Counted from the first letter of the stretch, positions 1 to 10,706 are shown. The stretch: 64,000 nucleotides of DNA from Agrypnia vestita (GCA_016648135.1 JADDOH010001563.1:1-64000), one strand, 5' to 3'. The notes: generated by a model from the sequence alone, not told the origin. Translations and numbers: made by a program.

Positions 1-307
1 TCAAAATTTCAAGTCAATCCGAGCAAAATTGACGAAATTATGAACATTTGAGTGATGCTCAGAATGATTTTCTATACCTGCTCGGGCAGCTAAGAGACGC
101 GCTCACCTGAGGTCTACCGGACGTGCTATTGTATTGGAAGAATTTTGCGTAGACAAGGACAAAAAGATGCTGATGATGAAAGACCTTTGCTGTGTGAACA
201 TGCCATCAACGATTATGTGTAAGTATAAAATAAGTGTCGAGTTTTATTTTGAATTTTACAGTGTGCAAAACTTTAAAGCGTTTTCCCCATATCACACGTT
301 TTCAAAG

Positions 308-625
308 TCGGTGTCCATCATAACTTCAAAACTCCTGCATCGATCCTTTTGAAATTTTTAACACTATTTCTGTACATAATTTACAAGGTAACGCTGGAGA
401 CGTTTTTTCAAATTTGTTAATAATTTATATTTTTTAATAACAAATTATCCGATTTTTTTTGCAAAAAATCGCGTTTTTCCCTTCAAAGTGTTCCAAAAAA
501 ATGAAAATTTGAAATTTCAAAAAACCCTTCCAGCGTTACCTAGGAAAACCTATTATCTAACGAAAGAACTTTGATTTTTCGATTTCAGATGATCCAGCAC
601 CAAGTTATGATGGACACCGCAATTC
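308..625. repeat. Foldback (inverted-repeat) element
   Basis: The two ends are inverted copies of each other. GTGTCCATCATAACTT near 310 recurs reverse-complemented near 605-622, and GGTAACGCTGG near 388 recurs reverse-complemented at 530-541. The interior is A/T-rich with runs of A and T and holds no reading frame of note. The structure suggests a non-autonomous foldback or MITE about 315 bp long. Superfamily is not assignable and no clear target-site duplication was identified. The 300 bases before it and the 460 bases after it show nothing I can identify. Confidence 0.6.
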
Positions 626-1086
626 TTCTTTTTTCCGAGATACGTCCGAAGAATTGCTGCCATTGCCGTATTTTGTAATATTTCGTCTTGAAAATTTTAC
701 ACAATATTGTTCGAATATCATATGTAATGTGCCATTGGTTTTAATAAAGAGATTTTAAGGGTGTCGTCACAAAAAATTCACAAAAACATGCCTTTTTGTA
801 CGAATTATTAACCTTACCCCTCCCTTAATAATGCATGTTCACGGTACTAAATATCAAGAGCATCGGTAAAGTCGAAATAGTATACAGTCCCTAATTGAAA
901 CATTGTAAATTTTAATACCTCTACATAAATATATAAAGAGAAGATTTAACTGTCAATTATTAACAAGAGTCGGGTATTATTGTAAGACTTCTTATTCTTA
1001 TGATCTCCTATCGGAGGTCGGCGATCATTCTGGCGATTACGATTTTACTTATCGCCGCACGGAACAACGGAGTTACACTTATACCA

Positions 1087-1620
1087 GTGCCTCAAGTTAG
1101 ACAGCCATGAGATGTCTTTCTGTGCTTCTTTTATTACTTATTTTCCCCTGGATGATGAGTTGGTTTAGACAGTATTTCGGTCCTCTCATAATATGCATGT
1201 CCGGCTTTCTCTTCTCGATAGTTCGCATTACTTCTCGGTATTTTTCCATACGCTGGAGGACTTCATCATTCGTCACTCTATCCACCCAGGAAACTTTCAA
1301 TTTGCGTCTATAGATTCACATCTCAAAATCCTCAACTTTGCGGATTAGTTCTAAGTCAAGTGTCCATATAAGAGAATGGCATAAATATAACACGGAAACA
1401 TTCGCATTCTAAGTTGTAGGCGTATGTCACGGTTAGAAAATAACGGTCTCATTCTAAGAAACGCACTTCTTGCCATCTCTATTCGAGCTTTTACTTCTTG
1501 AGATGTATCTCAGTTCTCATTCACCCTAGCACCTAAGTACTTATATTGCGTGACTCTAATTCTGTTGTGAGACTACTAACCTGCTAATCAATACAAATCC
1601 CACCTAAGCCTATTCTCGAA
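1087..1620 (-). pseudogene. LINE reverse-transcriptase C-terminal relic (family 1)
   Basis: Read on the minus strand from about 1620 down to 1087, frame-shifted pieces give the tail of an insect non-LTR retrotransposon polymerase. They include a degenerate YKYLG segment, RIEMARSAFLRM-like and ILLYG-like segments, then an open stretch at 1300-1097 starting MKVSWVDRVTNDEVLQRMEK and ending in MRGPKYCLNQLIIQGKI. That order (thumb, linker, 'SWVDRVTNDEVL', 'HIMRG', 'IIQGKI') is the usual C-terminal arrangement of this widespread family. Several stops and frameshifts make it a dead 5'-truncated copy. The fingers and palm with the catalytic aspartates are absent. A second copy lies at 10350-10505. 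Confidence 0.8.
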
Positions 1621-2030
1621 ATTTTCATACACCTGTTAACCCTTATAGCAATCTCAGATACTTGTTGGCTGGTATCTTATATTATATTCGACACAAAACA
1701 GAATTTATCATGTCAATGACTTTATTTAAATAAATGTATTATAAATAAACAGATGAATTGGAAGCCTAAAAAATCTAACAAAAAACCCTCTAGATATTTA
1801 TCAGCAATTTTTAAAAAGTGAGTTACGTAAGCAATACAATGATCGACCAGAGGATATAAAAAACAGATAAATATCAACGCAACATTCAAAAAGACAAACA
1901 GATGTCACATCAGAAAATTAAATCGAATTATATTATAAAAATAAATATCGACATGGTTAATATTATTGAATAATACATTTTTTACTGAATAATGAAATAT
2001 GACTTATTCAAAAAGATATAGTGCTATAAC

Positions 2031-2205
2031 GCCACTCTGGGACAGGCGTAGCCTAGTAGAGTGGCATAATCCACAAATTAAACAAAACAAAAAAATGTGT
2101 AATTTATCTTATGTATTATCTTATGTTTTATTGTTAAATTAGTATTAAGTATCTTATTTGTAAACAAGGATTTTTAAATAAATAAATAAAAATAAATATT
2201 GATTA
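2031..2205 (+). repeat. Possible retroposon 3' end with hairpin and TAAA-rich tail
   Basis: A short hairpin (GCCACTCT at 2031-2038, AGAGTGGC at 2058-2065) is followed by about 100 A/T-rich bases and a run of TAAA repeats at about 2177-2205. A stem followed by a simple A-rich tail is typical of LINE or SINE 3' ends, but I do not recognise the family. The assignment is inference. Confidence 0.3.
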
Positions 2206-2389
2206 GTAAATAAATTGAATTAATAGATAATATGTTAAATAAAAATTATAACAATTTGTATTTTAAATCTATTGTTTACCCTCCAATATTTGATATTGAA
2301 AAGCAAAAAATTTTATGAATAAGGATGATTCTTTGTACAAATCGGTTGTTTATAAATTGATATTTAATATTTGTTATTATTTTTAAATA

Positions 2390-2575
2390 GGAAAAACCTG
2401 TAAAAATTCTGATGTTAGAGTTAAGGAGTTAAGGAAGGATGTTAAAGTTGTTTAAGTAGCAATAATTATTTCAAATTTGCGAATCTTCTTATGGTTGTGG
2501 ATCGTTCTTGTGATAAGGGTTTACAAATTTTACATACAATTATACAGAATTTGATAAATTTGAAATAAGGAAAAG
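2390..2575 (+). pseudogene. Penelope-like element GIY-YIG domain relic (copy 1)
   Basis: Two overlapping frames give GKTCKNSDVRVKE, then SNNYFKFANLLMVVD and KGLQILHTIIQNLINLK. This is the order seen in the C-terminal GIY-YIG endonuclease of Penelope-like retroelements: 'YIGKT..F.VR.KEH', 'SNFANHL...H', 'LQILH..N.GLKLN'. The same order is found in three other copies here (28495-28700, 38225-38440, 46848-47031), all on the plus strand. A frameshift and stops show it is non-functional. The reverse-transcriptase part is missing. In intact elements the endonuclease nicks DNA to prime reverse transcription. Confidence 0.65.
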
Positions 2576-2579
2576 TGTT

Positions 2580-4425
2580 AATAGTAAATTGAATATTATA
2601 AATAACTAAGTCCTTTTTACAAATTATTATCTTTTAATTTATTTTCATGTTAGTTCTTAATTATTATTATTATTAATTATAGTAATGAAATATAAATTGA
2701 ATTAAAAGTGCAAACATTGTACCGTAATTATTAAATGAAATAAATTGAACCAGGGTTAGCATTCACGACGAAGCGTTATTTCTGGTAGGTACAGAAAAAT
2801 AAAATTATGAAAACGATATTGAGAAGAAATAAATATAAAAACACATCAAGTGCTTGTCAAGTTGTCGAACATGAGTGATTATGTCGACGATCATCATCTA
2901 CCTAGTAGCTTTAAATATTAAGACCATGGGTTAGTAAACCAACAATAGAGCATAAGCTTTATTTTATTTTGCTTGGAGTTAATACTGATACATTCTTCTC
3001 TCACGGGTGGGACAAAAAAGACATCCATTTGGTTATAAGAAATGTTAGTCAAAAGCATTTCGTTTATGTTCTGTTGCTCAAGTATTGATTGAAGATAGAA
3101 TAAGTTGCGTTTTTCAAAAAGAAATATTAAAAATTGCATATATGTTGTAAAATTTTAACACACCTATGACAATTTACTAAAAAAATGTCCCACCCGTGTC
3201 GATGGAATGCCTCGTATACTAACTAACACATTTCTCCTTCTCTCTTTTGTTTACTAACCTCCAATGTTTACGTGTTTCTCTATTGGACTGCTCTGATAAT
3301 TTGTTGGAATCGATGTTGGCTGCTCGGGCAGTGTGTTGCTGAAATATTCATGTTTCCCCAGAAGGCGCCTTGACCGCTTTGTTGAGACTCCCTACGGAAA
3401 CGAAACAGCTGTAATTATAGGGTTAAAACAAATCATGGATATCAAAACTTATTATTGCTTATATAAGTGTATACTCCGAATTACGTGTTATACGGATAGT
3501 TTTAAAAACGAACAAGAGTGCCGTAACTTGTTTAAATATGATATGAATAATATGAAATATTCCGAGAATCCACCGATTTCCTGTTTTCGCAACTATTAAA
3601 CGATAAATTCTCTCAAAATGAACGTATACCTAATATCCGAAAACTTCTAAGAATTTAGATAACAAATTTACCATGAAAAACGTTATATTTTAGCTTTCGC
3701 TTTCAGAACAACGTCTATACTAGATTTTGCCTCTACAAGGTCGCGCTATGTATTTCAATAGTAATATCCTCAAATAGAACACTGATATAACCGAGCGCTC
3801 AATATGAATGTTTTGATCTCTCGTGGCTGTGGGAGGTAAATAAAACATTAAAAAACAAACAATTTTTTTTATTAATTTCGTAAGAAGTCACTGGACACGA
3901 ATTGAATCGGAGAACTGTTCTTAAATAACTTTCTAAATATGTTTCTCAAATATTTCACACACCTAATACTTAACCCCGACGATTTTCACCCAAACACGCA
4001 CGGGTCACCCTGCTCTTACTACATGCTGCTAATATCGCACTGGTTAAAAGTCAAATGACTCCCCACGCGGCACTCGCATAATATTTTTATACAAAACATG
4101 TTGGTTTCGCGATGCCTCCAAAACTTTCCTCACATATTTAGCGTTTACTCTACTTTTTCAGAATGTTCCAGTCGATTTCAGATTGTTCCAAAGTATTATA
4201 GAGTGCTCGAGAGATTTTACAGAGGTTACAGGTTTTCAAAAATAAGGTCAAGATGGAGTAGGTTTAAGAAACTTATATTTTGAGAATGATATTTTGGTCT
4301 AGATACAACGATATAAAAACAATATAATGGGTATTTATTTTTTAAATGGAAATGGAAACGCGTCATATCAAAATTCTTTATATTTCTTAAAGTAAACTTA
4401 ACGCTTTTACATTGAAAAAAAGACT
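2580..4425. other. Unassigned AT-rich interval
   Basis: I see no coding signature, RNA gene or clear repeat boundary here. Short open frames (such as 3333-3599 and 4098-4283) have no recognisable motif and a composition like the surrounding non-coding DNA. Confidence 0.5.
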
Positions 4426-4429
4426 TACT

Positions 4430-4505
4430 TGCTGGTCTGGACTGAGCTCAAATTCCCGACCACTGGATCATTAGGCAAGTGTCTTAACTACTACTCGTAA
4501 ACTAA
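4430..4505 (-). repeat. tRNA-like SINE head
   Basis: On the minus strand this reads like a degenerate tRNA. An A-box-like GTAGTAGTTAAGACACTTGCC-type segment is followed about 35 bases on by a B-box-like GGGAATTTGAGCTC. Internal pol III boxes of this sort are the hallmark of tRNA-derived SINEs. The cloverleaf is imperfect, so it is unlikely to be a functional tRNA gene. It directly abuts the MITE at 4503. Confidence 0.45.
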
Positions 4506-4605
4506 GGCCCGAATTCACAGTCAATACTTAGATGATTTAAAGGTTAAGGTACGCCTAAAAAGCGTAATTTTCAGTACAAAATGCGCATTTAAGGCGTACC
4601 TTAAC
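4503..4605 (+). mobile_element. Short 'AGGCCCGAA' MITE, copy 1
   Basis: The sequence begins AAGGCCCGAATTCACAGTC and contains GCGTAATTTTCAGTA. Both blocks recur in inverted orientation in the 82-bp element at 52111-52192, which has clean AGGCCCGAA ends. The right end of this copy is not clearly bounded. An inner inverted pair (AAGGTTAAGGTACGCC and GGCGTACCTTAACC) makes a strong hairpin. Confidence 0.5.
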
Positions 4606-4659
4606 CCTAACAAGTAAGTGTGCTGCTTGCTGTGTGATATATGTATATTTTTTAATTGA

Positions 4660-4900
4660 GACAAATTATAGAGGTATCACAGAGATGAAACTATTTATAC
4701 GAGAATGTATATATAGAAGTCTATTTTGGGCGTCTGCGGGGCCTACGGCCTGTTGGCTGGCCTGGCTATGAACGCCCAAAAAAGAAATATTTTTTAATAG
4801 GTATATAATGAATAGCTTCGTCTCTGTGTGTGACATTAAAGATGCGGGACATCCATCATTTATCTTCATTAATGATGATCTTTCTCAGGACAAAATCCAG
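4660..4900. mobile_element. 'TCACAGAGACGAA' MITE family, copy 1
   Basis: The left end has TATCACAGAGATGAAACTA at about 4672; the right end has TAGCTTCGTCTCTGTG at about 4814-4829. The two are reverse complements apart from a few changes. Downstream, GGACAAAATCC...GTTAATGTGTTC (4890-4910) matches the flank of the longer copy at 43640-44050. The interior is a GC-rich core (CTACGGCCTGTTGGCTGGC) that partly matches the core of that copy. No transposase is encoded. Confidence 0.65.
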
Positions 4901-5159
4901 TTAATGTGTTCTTACAACCTTATCTCCCTTTTTTATACATCCTTTTAATTTATTAATGCTTGTTTTTTATGTTTAATATGTTATATTACTTAAATACTTA
5001 CTTTTTCGCTTCGCACCATGTCTTTCTTACTTAGCATGCCATATTTATTTGAATAATTCTTGATGTATTCTTTATATATTTTACCTAATATGTACCTGCA
5101 TGTGATAATCTCTATTTATGTATCCATTTCCTCTTATATTTTTATAAATCACTTGTATC

Positions 5160-5260
5160 ATAATTTAATATATATTTATAGATACTTATATGGAATGTGT
5201 GAGACTGCACTAACCACCCCACATACTGGAATAAAGTTTATTATTATTATTTTAAAGCAT
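5160..5260 (+). repeat. Possible LINE 3' tail ending in a TTA run
   Basis: The segment runs through GACTGCACTAACCACCCCAC and ends GGAATAAAGTTTATTATTAT, which resembles the 3' end of a non-LTR element with a short microsatellite tail. It contains an AATAAA-type signal. The family is not recognised. Confidence 0.3.
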
Positions 5261-5264
5261 ACTA

Positions 5265-5985
5265 CATAAAACATAAAAAAATTGGATATTTTTTAAAAAT
5301 TTTCAACAGTATTTGATCCCTTACATCACTACTCAGTGATATAATATTTTATATGCAATATTTGCAAGCTTGTACTCTCGTAAGTTTCACTGGGTGACCA
5401 ATAATACTCGTGATCGTTACGCCCAGAACACGCGGTGCTGTTGTCGTTTGTACAGCCATATGTTTTGGGTCACACCGTATCCCAAATGTGTTCAATAGTG
5501 GTGTTGTTCACGGAATATCAGTCCGGAATCTGAGGTTTGGAACACGGCTTCGTTAGGGCGAAGAACAAATCCCTTGTGCTGTGTGGTTAGTTTTTTCAAT
5601 AAAACGTGTGAGAGAAAATTGAATGGCTAATGACATTCTATTCACTCTCGATTGTTTTAATTCTCATACACGTTGATAATACTCCTCTACATGTATTAAA
5701 TTGTATAAAAGTACATATGTGAACATTAAAATGGAATTATCAACAAAATTTTTTTTTTGTTTTTTTTTAACCTTTAGTTTCTTTAGGCGAATATTCGAAG
5801 TATTTGTATTCGTACGTACCACAGAGAATAAAATTACATAGAAAAGAACTAAACCTCTTCTTTAGGAAATAACTTAAAATTATTTAAAAATTTACGAGTT
5901 CGTAGTAATATTTTTAAGCAAGTCGAATGTATTGGCACCAGGCGTGGCGCCATGTTTGTACTAAAAAACTTAGGTACGATTGTTC
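5265..5985. other. No feature identified
   Basis: About 700 bases, AT-rich. The stretch 5440-5570 is less AT-rich and could be a decayed repeat, but I could not match it to any family. Confidence 0.4.
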
Positions 5986-5989
5986 ATGT

Positions 5990-6215
5990 CTACACATTTT
6001 AGTAGTCTGTCTTCTTCTTCTTCAGCCTTCATTTTTCCACTGCTAGATACAGTCCTCTTCCGTACCCTTCCATCCTTCCTTGTATTTGATAGCTGTAGCC
6101 ATTTTTTCCTCCCACAGCGGCTATATCGTCAATCCATCTCTTTTGAGGTCTTCCGACGCCTCTTTTATTCTTTCTGTAAACCTTTAGACGTCCTAGACTT
6201 TAGGACTCTTGCTGG
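5990..6215 (-). pseudogene. LINE polymerase C-terminal tail relic
   Basis: Read on the minus strand in broken frames it gives KRRRKTSKEMD, GRKKWLQLSNTRKDGR and a K/E-rich end that runs into GAAGAAGAAGA. That matches the usual end of RTE-like insect polymerases: 'GRP..RW.DD', 'W..LA.DR..W', 'EAYVQQW', then a GAA-rich 3' UTR. The copy at 63535-63870 shows the same layout almost intact. Stops and shifts make this one a dead 5'-truncated fragment. Confidence 0.6.
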
Positions 6216-6984
6216 TCTGCGATATGTACAAATATTTAACAATTATTTAATTTTTTTATTAACTTTTCATCAATATCATTATGAATAAAGTTAAAATGTT
6301 GTTTTATATCTGTAGTACTACATATATCCCTTCCTTGACATGTCTTTGTTGCACTTTATACATTATAAAGTTCAGTTACAGTAACAATTATTTTATTTTA
6401 TTGCACATGAAAATACGTTTGAAATGTATTTGATTGTAGCTTCCGTGTAGTTACAAATCATTCAGTAAATGCATGTTTTGACAAGTTTAGCGCAACGCAA
6501 AGTGAATCATATGCAAGTACCGGATGTTAAGTGAATATGCATTAGTTTTCGTGAGTACTATACCAAATCATTTTTATTCGCGAAAACAGATTTTATAGCA
6601 TTCGATAAACATTGCATTCAAGCTAAATCGTCATGTTGTTTATTCCCTCATTTTATTGTATTATCAAATTTATTTATTTTATTTATAAATCTTAAAATAT
6701 GCATACATACATTTAAAAAAATATATATTATTTATTTTAATCTACTTATATTCACTATTTACACTTACATGCTTTGGAAAAACCTTTCCATCTTTAGGGT
6801 GTTTTATAAATGACAAAAAATCAAAATTAATGATGTCTTTTGTTTTCTAAATTATTTAAAAAAATATTTTTAAATATTATTGCTGAAGTTCTTGATTTTT
6901 TATGTTAAATGTTCAACCAATTGAAAATAAAAATACATTTGTTTGAATATTAACACAAACAAAAAATATCATCAAATTGTTTCG

Positions 6985-7090
6985 CACAGAGATGAAGGTA
7001 TTTATAAAAGAAACGTGTATGTATGGCCCATGGCTTACGACTTGTGTGACCCTGTTTAAGTGATCACTCCACACGATCATCAATTCCATC
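6985..7090 (+). mobile_element. 'TCACAGAGACGAA' MITE family, truncated copy
   Basis: CGCACAGAGATGAAGGTATT matches the family left end, and GGCTTACGACTTGTGTG followed by TTAAGTGATCACTC matches the core of the longest copy (43640-44050). The right end is missing or unrecognisable. Confidence 0.5.
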
Positions 7091-7261
7091 GTAAGAATAT
7101 CCGCTTATTTTTTTAAAAGTTGTATATATTATGTTCCAAATCTGAAATCCATCAATATATTTGAATGGCCTATGCTAGTGACATCTAAAGTCCTTTCAAA
7201 TGTAAATTTGGTAATTTATCATTCCCTTTGATTTCGATTTCTTACTCATAAATTTAGAAAA

Positions 7262-7650
7262 TATAAAACATGCATAAGACCTATCATGACACGGTATCGA
7301 AGCAAGAGTGGACAGGGTGAGAACTAAACACCTCCTCAGAACTACCGAGATGAAGATCCAAAGACCCATTGTGGGCAAGACCCTCAGAGACAGAGTACCC
7401 AATGCGGAAATCCGCAGATCCTGCGACACACAAGACATTGTAAGATAGAGCAGACAGAGAATGCGTTTCTGGATGGGGCATGTCGAAATAATGGACCAGA
7501 CGATACTTCCCAGAGCCGTAATGCGCGGGATCCCAGAGGGGCGCCGACCACCAGGGAGACCACCAAAGGGATAGAGAGAGAGCTGGACGTCCTCGTCTCA
7601 AGACCAGGACTGACCTGTCAATACAGATCAAGGATCTAACAAAAGAAGAA
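7262..7650 (+). pseudogene. LINE reverse-transcriptase C-terminal relic (family 2)
   Basis: The plus strand gives GIEARVDRVRTKHLLRTTE, then MKIQRPIVGKTLRDRVPNAE, IRRSCDTQDIV, MGHVEIMDQT and GRRPPGRPPKG before stops. This is the post-palm region of an insect non-LTR polymerase: 'YGIETRAE', 'LLRTTEMK.LR.I.GKTLRDR', 'IRR.C...DI..W', then 'GRR..GRP..RW'. At least two in-frame stops and a small deletion at the 5' end make it non-functional. It ends in AAAGAAGAAGAAGA, consistent with a LINE 3' UTR. A related, longer copy lies on the minus strand at 50100-50930. Confidence 0.85.
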
Positions 7651-7906
7651 GAAGATTTCTTACGAAACGGCGGTCTTATTGTTTCTCCTCCTCCGACATG
7701 ATGTGCGATCTGCATCAATTTTTCTAATTATATTCTGCCGGTATATTTCTTTAAGCTGTATGCTATTTTTTTAAGTAATTAAATCAATTTCATTTAAAAT
7801 TGCACTTATTTTAGTATATTTTAATCTTCTCAATATTGTTTCCATGGTTTTATTTTGCAGTTAAAGTAAAATAATTTTTCGTGTTGTTGTTACAAAACAC
7901 AAACAG

Positions 7907-8128
7907 TGAATTGTGACTATGAATTCAATATTTCTATCCAACCGAAATATTTCCTCGTCAAAGCTTTGAATATCTTCATATTTGATAGTGCTTTCACAAA
8001 AACGTGTATTCAGCCAAATGTCATTGAAGCTCCAAATGCTATACTGAAAGGATATTCGGCTATTGATGAGAATGGTTCTGAATGGTTGTGCATTAAAAAT
8101 GCAGAAAATTCTACAGGAGTTTCACAAG
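7907..8128 (+). CDS. Possible host exon, unknown product
   Basis: A 222-base stretch without stops begins after ACACAAACAG (possible splice acceptor) and ends at CACAAG/GTTTGG (possible donor). The predicted peptide, NCDYEFNISIQPKYFLVKAL near the start and GYSAIDENGSEWLCIKNAEN further on, has mixed composition with three cysteines. That is unlike the low-complexity K/N/I/F frames elsewhere in the window. It splices in frame to 8411 (next entry). I do not recognise a family. The upstream TTTTGCAG at about 7860 is a stronger acceptor, but stops follow in every frame. It could also be a fragment of an unrecognised transposon. Confidence 0.35.
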
Positions 8129-8410
8129 GTTTGGTTACGAACCTTATTATTTTTTTCTACTATTCTGGTAAATGGGTATGGATTAATTTACGTAATTGAA
8201 CTTTTGGAGGGATGATCGTGAGAAGAGAAGAGTTCTTACGTCTTTCATGTTAGTGTTATGTGTTCAACGAAAGTCACGTGTGTTTCAGTCAATTTGTTCT
8301 ATTTTAATGAACATAGAGCAAATTATATTCGCTTTTACTGTTTATTTGAACATTTTTTCACTTGGTACGAATTATACTCATTTTTGCTGTTTATTCTAAC
8401 AATTTTTCAG

Positions 8411-9002
8411 GTTGTGGTTGCGATTAGGGAATGCAATCTCGAGTCGGGATTGCTCTTTCGTGATCCCTCGAGATGGATCCCTATGGATCGGGATCCCGAA
8501 TACTTTTGTGTTTTTTTTTTATAGAGCTGAGTAGCAATGAACGACAATGCCTTACATTTTTATATCAGCAATTTTAATAAAATGTTCATTATTAATCATT
8601 GCAATAAAGTTTTTGTAGGCGTTTTTCCAAGCATCAATCAGTCATTGTAGTAGAGTAAAAACTACTAACTATGAGTAGTTTTTATTACTATGTTAGGTTG
8701 ATAAAATACAGCAAATATTATTCAAAGCTATTTTCATTATTTGAATGTAACATGAATATAAGTTTTTAGTACATACTAAAAGCTCTATAGATATAAACAA
8801 TTAAACATGCAAAACATAAAAAATGCTAATCAATCCCGATAATCTCTAATAATTTTTCGGTTCGGGATTGATCTCGTAAAATGCCTCGAGATCTCGCGGG
8901 ATCGGGATTGCATTCCCTAGTTGCGATAGTGCTACAACGATCGTCGACAGAATGGTCGTCGATGCGGCGAGCGAGAGCGCGTTGACCATTTCTTGCACCT
9001 GA
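8411..9002 (+). pseudogene. Possible terminal host exon interrupted by a hAT MITE
   Basis: TTCTAACAATTTTTCAG just before 8411 is a textbook insect branch point, pyrimidine tract and acceptor. Removing the MITE (8425-8919) and one copy of its 8-bp duplication restores a frame in phase with the preceding exon. It runs about 30 codons (GCGCDSATTIVDRMVVDAAS and on) to TGA at 9000-9002. The stretch is more GC-rich than its surroundings, as exons often are in AT-rich genomes. The inserted element would truncate or alter the protein, or could be spliced around. The opposite strand is also open here (8928-9121), so coding sense is uncertain. Confidence 0.3.
8425..8919. mobile_element. hAT-type MITE with perfect 8-bp target duplication
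   Basis: Terminal inverted repeats begin TAGGGAATGCAATC at 8425 and end GATTGCATTCCCTA at 8919. The flanking 8 bp GTTGCGAT occurs at both 8417-8424 and 8920-8927. An 8-bp duplication with short inverted ends and no transposase is diagnostic of a non-autonomous hAT element. Sub-terminal GC-rich copies of CTCGAGAT and CGGGAT near both ends probably served as transposase-binding repeats. The interior is AT-rich and non-coding. The intact duplication argues for a fairly recent insertion. Confidence 0.9.
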
Positions 9003-9004
9003 AT

Positions 9005-9870
9005 GGTCAAAATTAGTTGCTGCGTATGGCTAGAATCCGGGCAGCTCCCAAACGCCACAGACTGAACTCCATCAATGGGAAGTCGCCAACAGAAAAAATA
9101 TTTGTCAAGACAGACAAACATGGAAATACTAGATCATATTAATCATGGTAACCCAGCAAGCATCCTTTGATTTCTCCTCTCTCTGCATCCTCATCTGGAG
9201 ATTCACTGTCGCTGTCGATGTAAGTTCAGATCTCATCATATTATCACGTGTCGTGGCTAGAGTGGTACGAATGAAAACACTGGAAACCACCGAAGAAACT
9301 CCTCGCCAGTTTTTGGCTCCTTTAAAGTAAAATCTTCAAATGATATTAGGAAAACAAAAAATTGCAAAATTTTTAAATATTCACAAAATTAAATCCTAGC
9401 TGCGGGCACTGTATCGTGGATATTTATTATATTCAATACTTTTCCCCCCTCCTTAGCGATAGAGCCTTATTAATAACCTCGCGACCCTCTCAATAAACAA
9501 TATTGAAAGGCTCTACTCAGATGAGTAAACAGCTAACCTTCCGATGGCACAAGGCGCATGAAAATTGTGCCGAATTTTCCCATCTTTTTCTCAAAACTTT
9601 CCTTTGAAATGTCCAAGTTTAAGGGAGAGGGGGAGGTGCGGACTAAGTTATATCAGACATCCAAGGCTTCAGTTTAAAATCGGACGTTTTCATTTTAAAG
9701 TAAATACTGTTGTCAAAATATTGACAATACATTTTCTCGAAATTATGTAGGTACGCTGTATCTAAATGAACAACTTTTAGGCAATTATTCAAAACTTTGT
9801 TCCTTGGTTATTATAAAAACTAATAATATAAGTTACTTAGAAAGATACGAAAAATAAACCTATTTTATAA
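9005..9870. other. No firm feature
   Basis: The first 330 bases are moderately GC-rich and partly open on both strands (plus 9145-9330, minus 9121-8928), which could reflect a continuation of the putative gene or its UTR. I see no recognisable domain. The rest is AT-rich non-coding DNA. Confidence 0.35.
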
Positions 9871-9935
9871 TTGTAATTGGGCCTCTTGATCTGTTGAAGC
9901 GTAAATAAAATAAATAAATAATAAAAAATATCTAT
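9871..9935 (+). repeat. SINE family A, 3' tail only
   Basis: TAATTGGGCCTCTTGATCTG followed by TTGAAGCGTAAATAAAATAA matches the 3' end of the SINE at 57001-57172 and finishes in a TAAA run. The tRNA-like head is missing, so this is a 5'-truncated copy. Confidence 0.65.
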
Positions 9936-9989
9936 GTATAAAAGTATATTTTATAGTTTTTTTATTGGAATATCCATGGAATTTTAACG

Positions 9990-10280
9990 AAATTTTTAAT
10001 AATATATAATATATACAATATAAATATACATCAAACATAATAATTTTGTTGTCTGTCCGTGTGCCTGTTTATCCTCGTAACTTCGTGTAACGTCCGTAAT
10101 TTCGTTGCACGACTAAAAAAACGCAATTAAACAGCCGAAGATGGGACATGAGCCCCGGGCCACCAAACCCGAACCGGCCGCGGCCGTTTAACGCGTGTTA
10201 CTATAAATATATACTAAGGCTTAACAAAGACGCGAACCAATGTTCCGTCATTTTTGACGTGTTGCAGCTAGTATATTATG
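9990..10280 (-). repeat. 'CAAAAATGACG...GACAGACAGAC' interspersed repeat, copy 1
   Basis: On the minus strand it opens with ACTAGCTGCAACACGTC and CAAAAATGACG, passes through GTTACGGACG-type blocks, and ends in GGACAGACAACAAAATTATT. The same order of blocks is seen at 12793-13040 and 60905-61180 (plus) and at 30368-31112 and 56605-56665 (minus). No coding frame is present. It is probably the 3' part of a retroposon, class not determined. A GC-rich insert (CCGAACCGGCCGCGGCCG) at about 10169 is peculiar to this copy. Confidence 0.65.
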
Positions 10281-10349
10281 ATACCGATAGTGAACATTCC
10301 CAATTATTATCATAGAATTACCAAGGCGATGTAAGGCATTCGAAATTTT

Positions 10350-10505
10350 GAACTACAGAAGAATAATTAAAAAATCTGGATGGACAGAGTTAAGAATGAA
10401 GGTGTTATGGTTCAGACGAATAAGGAAAATAAATTATTAAAAAAAAAACGAAAACTTCAATATCTAGGACGTGTGATGAAATATTCACAGAAGTATGAAT
10501 ACTAG
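10350..10505 (+). pseudogene. LINE polymerase C-terminal relic (family 1)
   Basis: Broken frames give RRIIKKSGWTELRMKVLWFR and KKRKLQYLGRVMKYSQKYEY. These correspond to 'RRIL..SW.DRV.N.EVL.R' and 'KRKL.Y.GHIMR...Y' of the family also seen on the minus strand at 1087-1620. It is a short dead fragment. Confidence 0.6.
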
Positions 10506-10632
10506 TACCATAATAATTTCTTTGAACCTGAAATTACATTCAATACATAACTTGGACTTTCAATATTTTTTGTTTTGAATCATGTATTTAAGTTATGATT
10601 AAAAAAACTGTATAAACACTTTAATTCACTTG

Positions 10633-10675
10633 ATGTCGACTGGTATCGATACTACTGTATCTTCGTCAGGACTGG
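10633..10675 (-). ncRNA. Hammerhead ribozyme-like motif, one core change
   Basis: On the minus strand: CTGACGA, one extra A, a perfect five-pair helix II (GATAC / GTATC), then GATAC where the core should read GAAAC, a mini-helix III (AC-CA-GT) and a cleavage triplet GUC. Helix I can form three pairs (GTC before the core, GAC after the cleavage site). It resembles the motif at 38554-38593 base for base over most of its length. The GAAA to GATA change probably abolishes activity. Confidence 0.6.
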
Positions 10676-10706
10676 CGAATAATAACTGATCCATAAATAA
10701 AAAAGG

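Noticed and set aside
5400..5570. Possible mariner or Tc1 transposase fragment on the minus strand
   Set aside because: Translated pieces did not show a consistent transposase motif order.
7284..7718. 144-codon open frame on the minus strand
   Set aside because: It is the antisense of the plus-strand LINE polymerase relic at 7262-7650, whose motifs read clearly on the other strand.
8928..9121. Minus-strand frame with a hydrophobic stretch, possible membrane protein
   Set aside because: No family is recognisable, it runs into the MITE end, and the plus-strand exon reading is equally open and better supported by splice signals.
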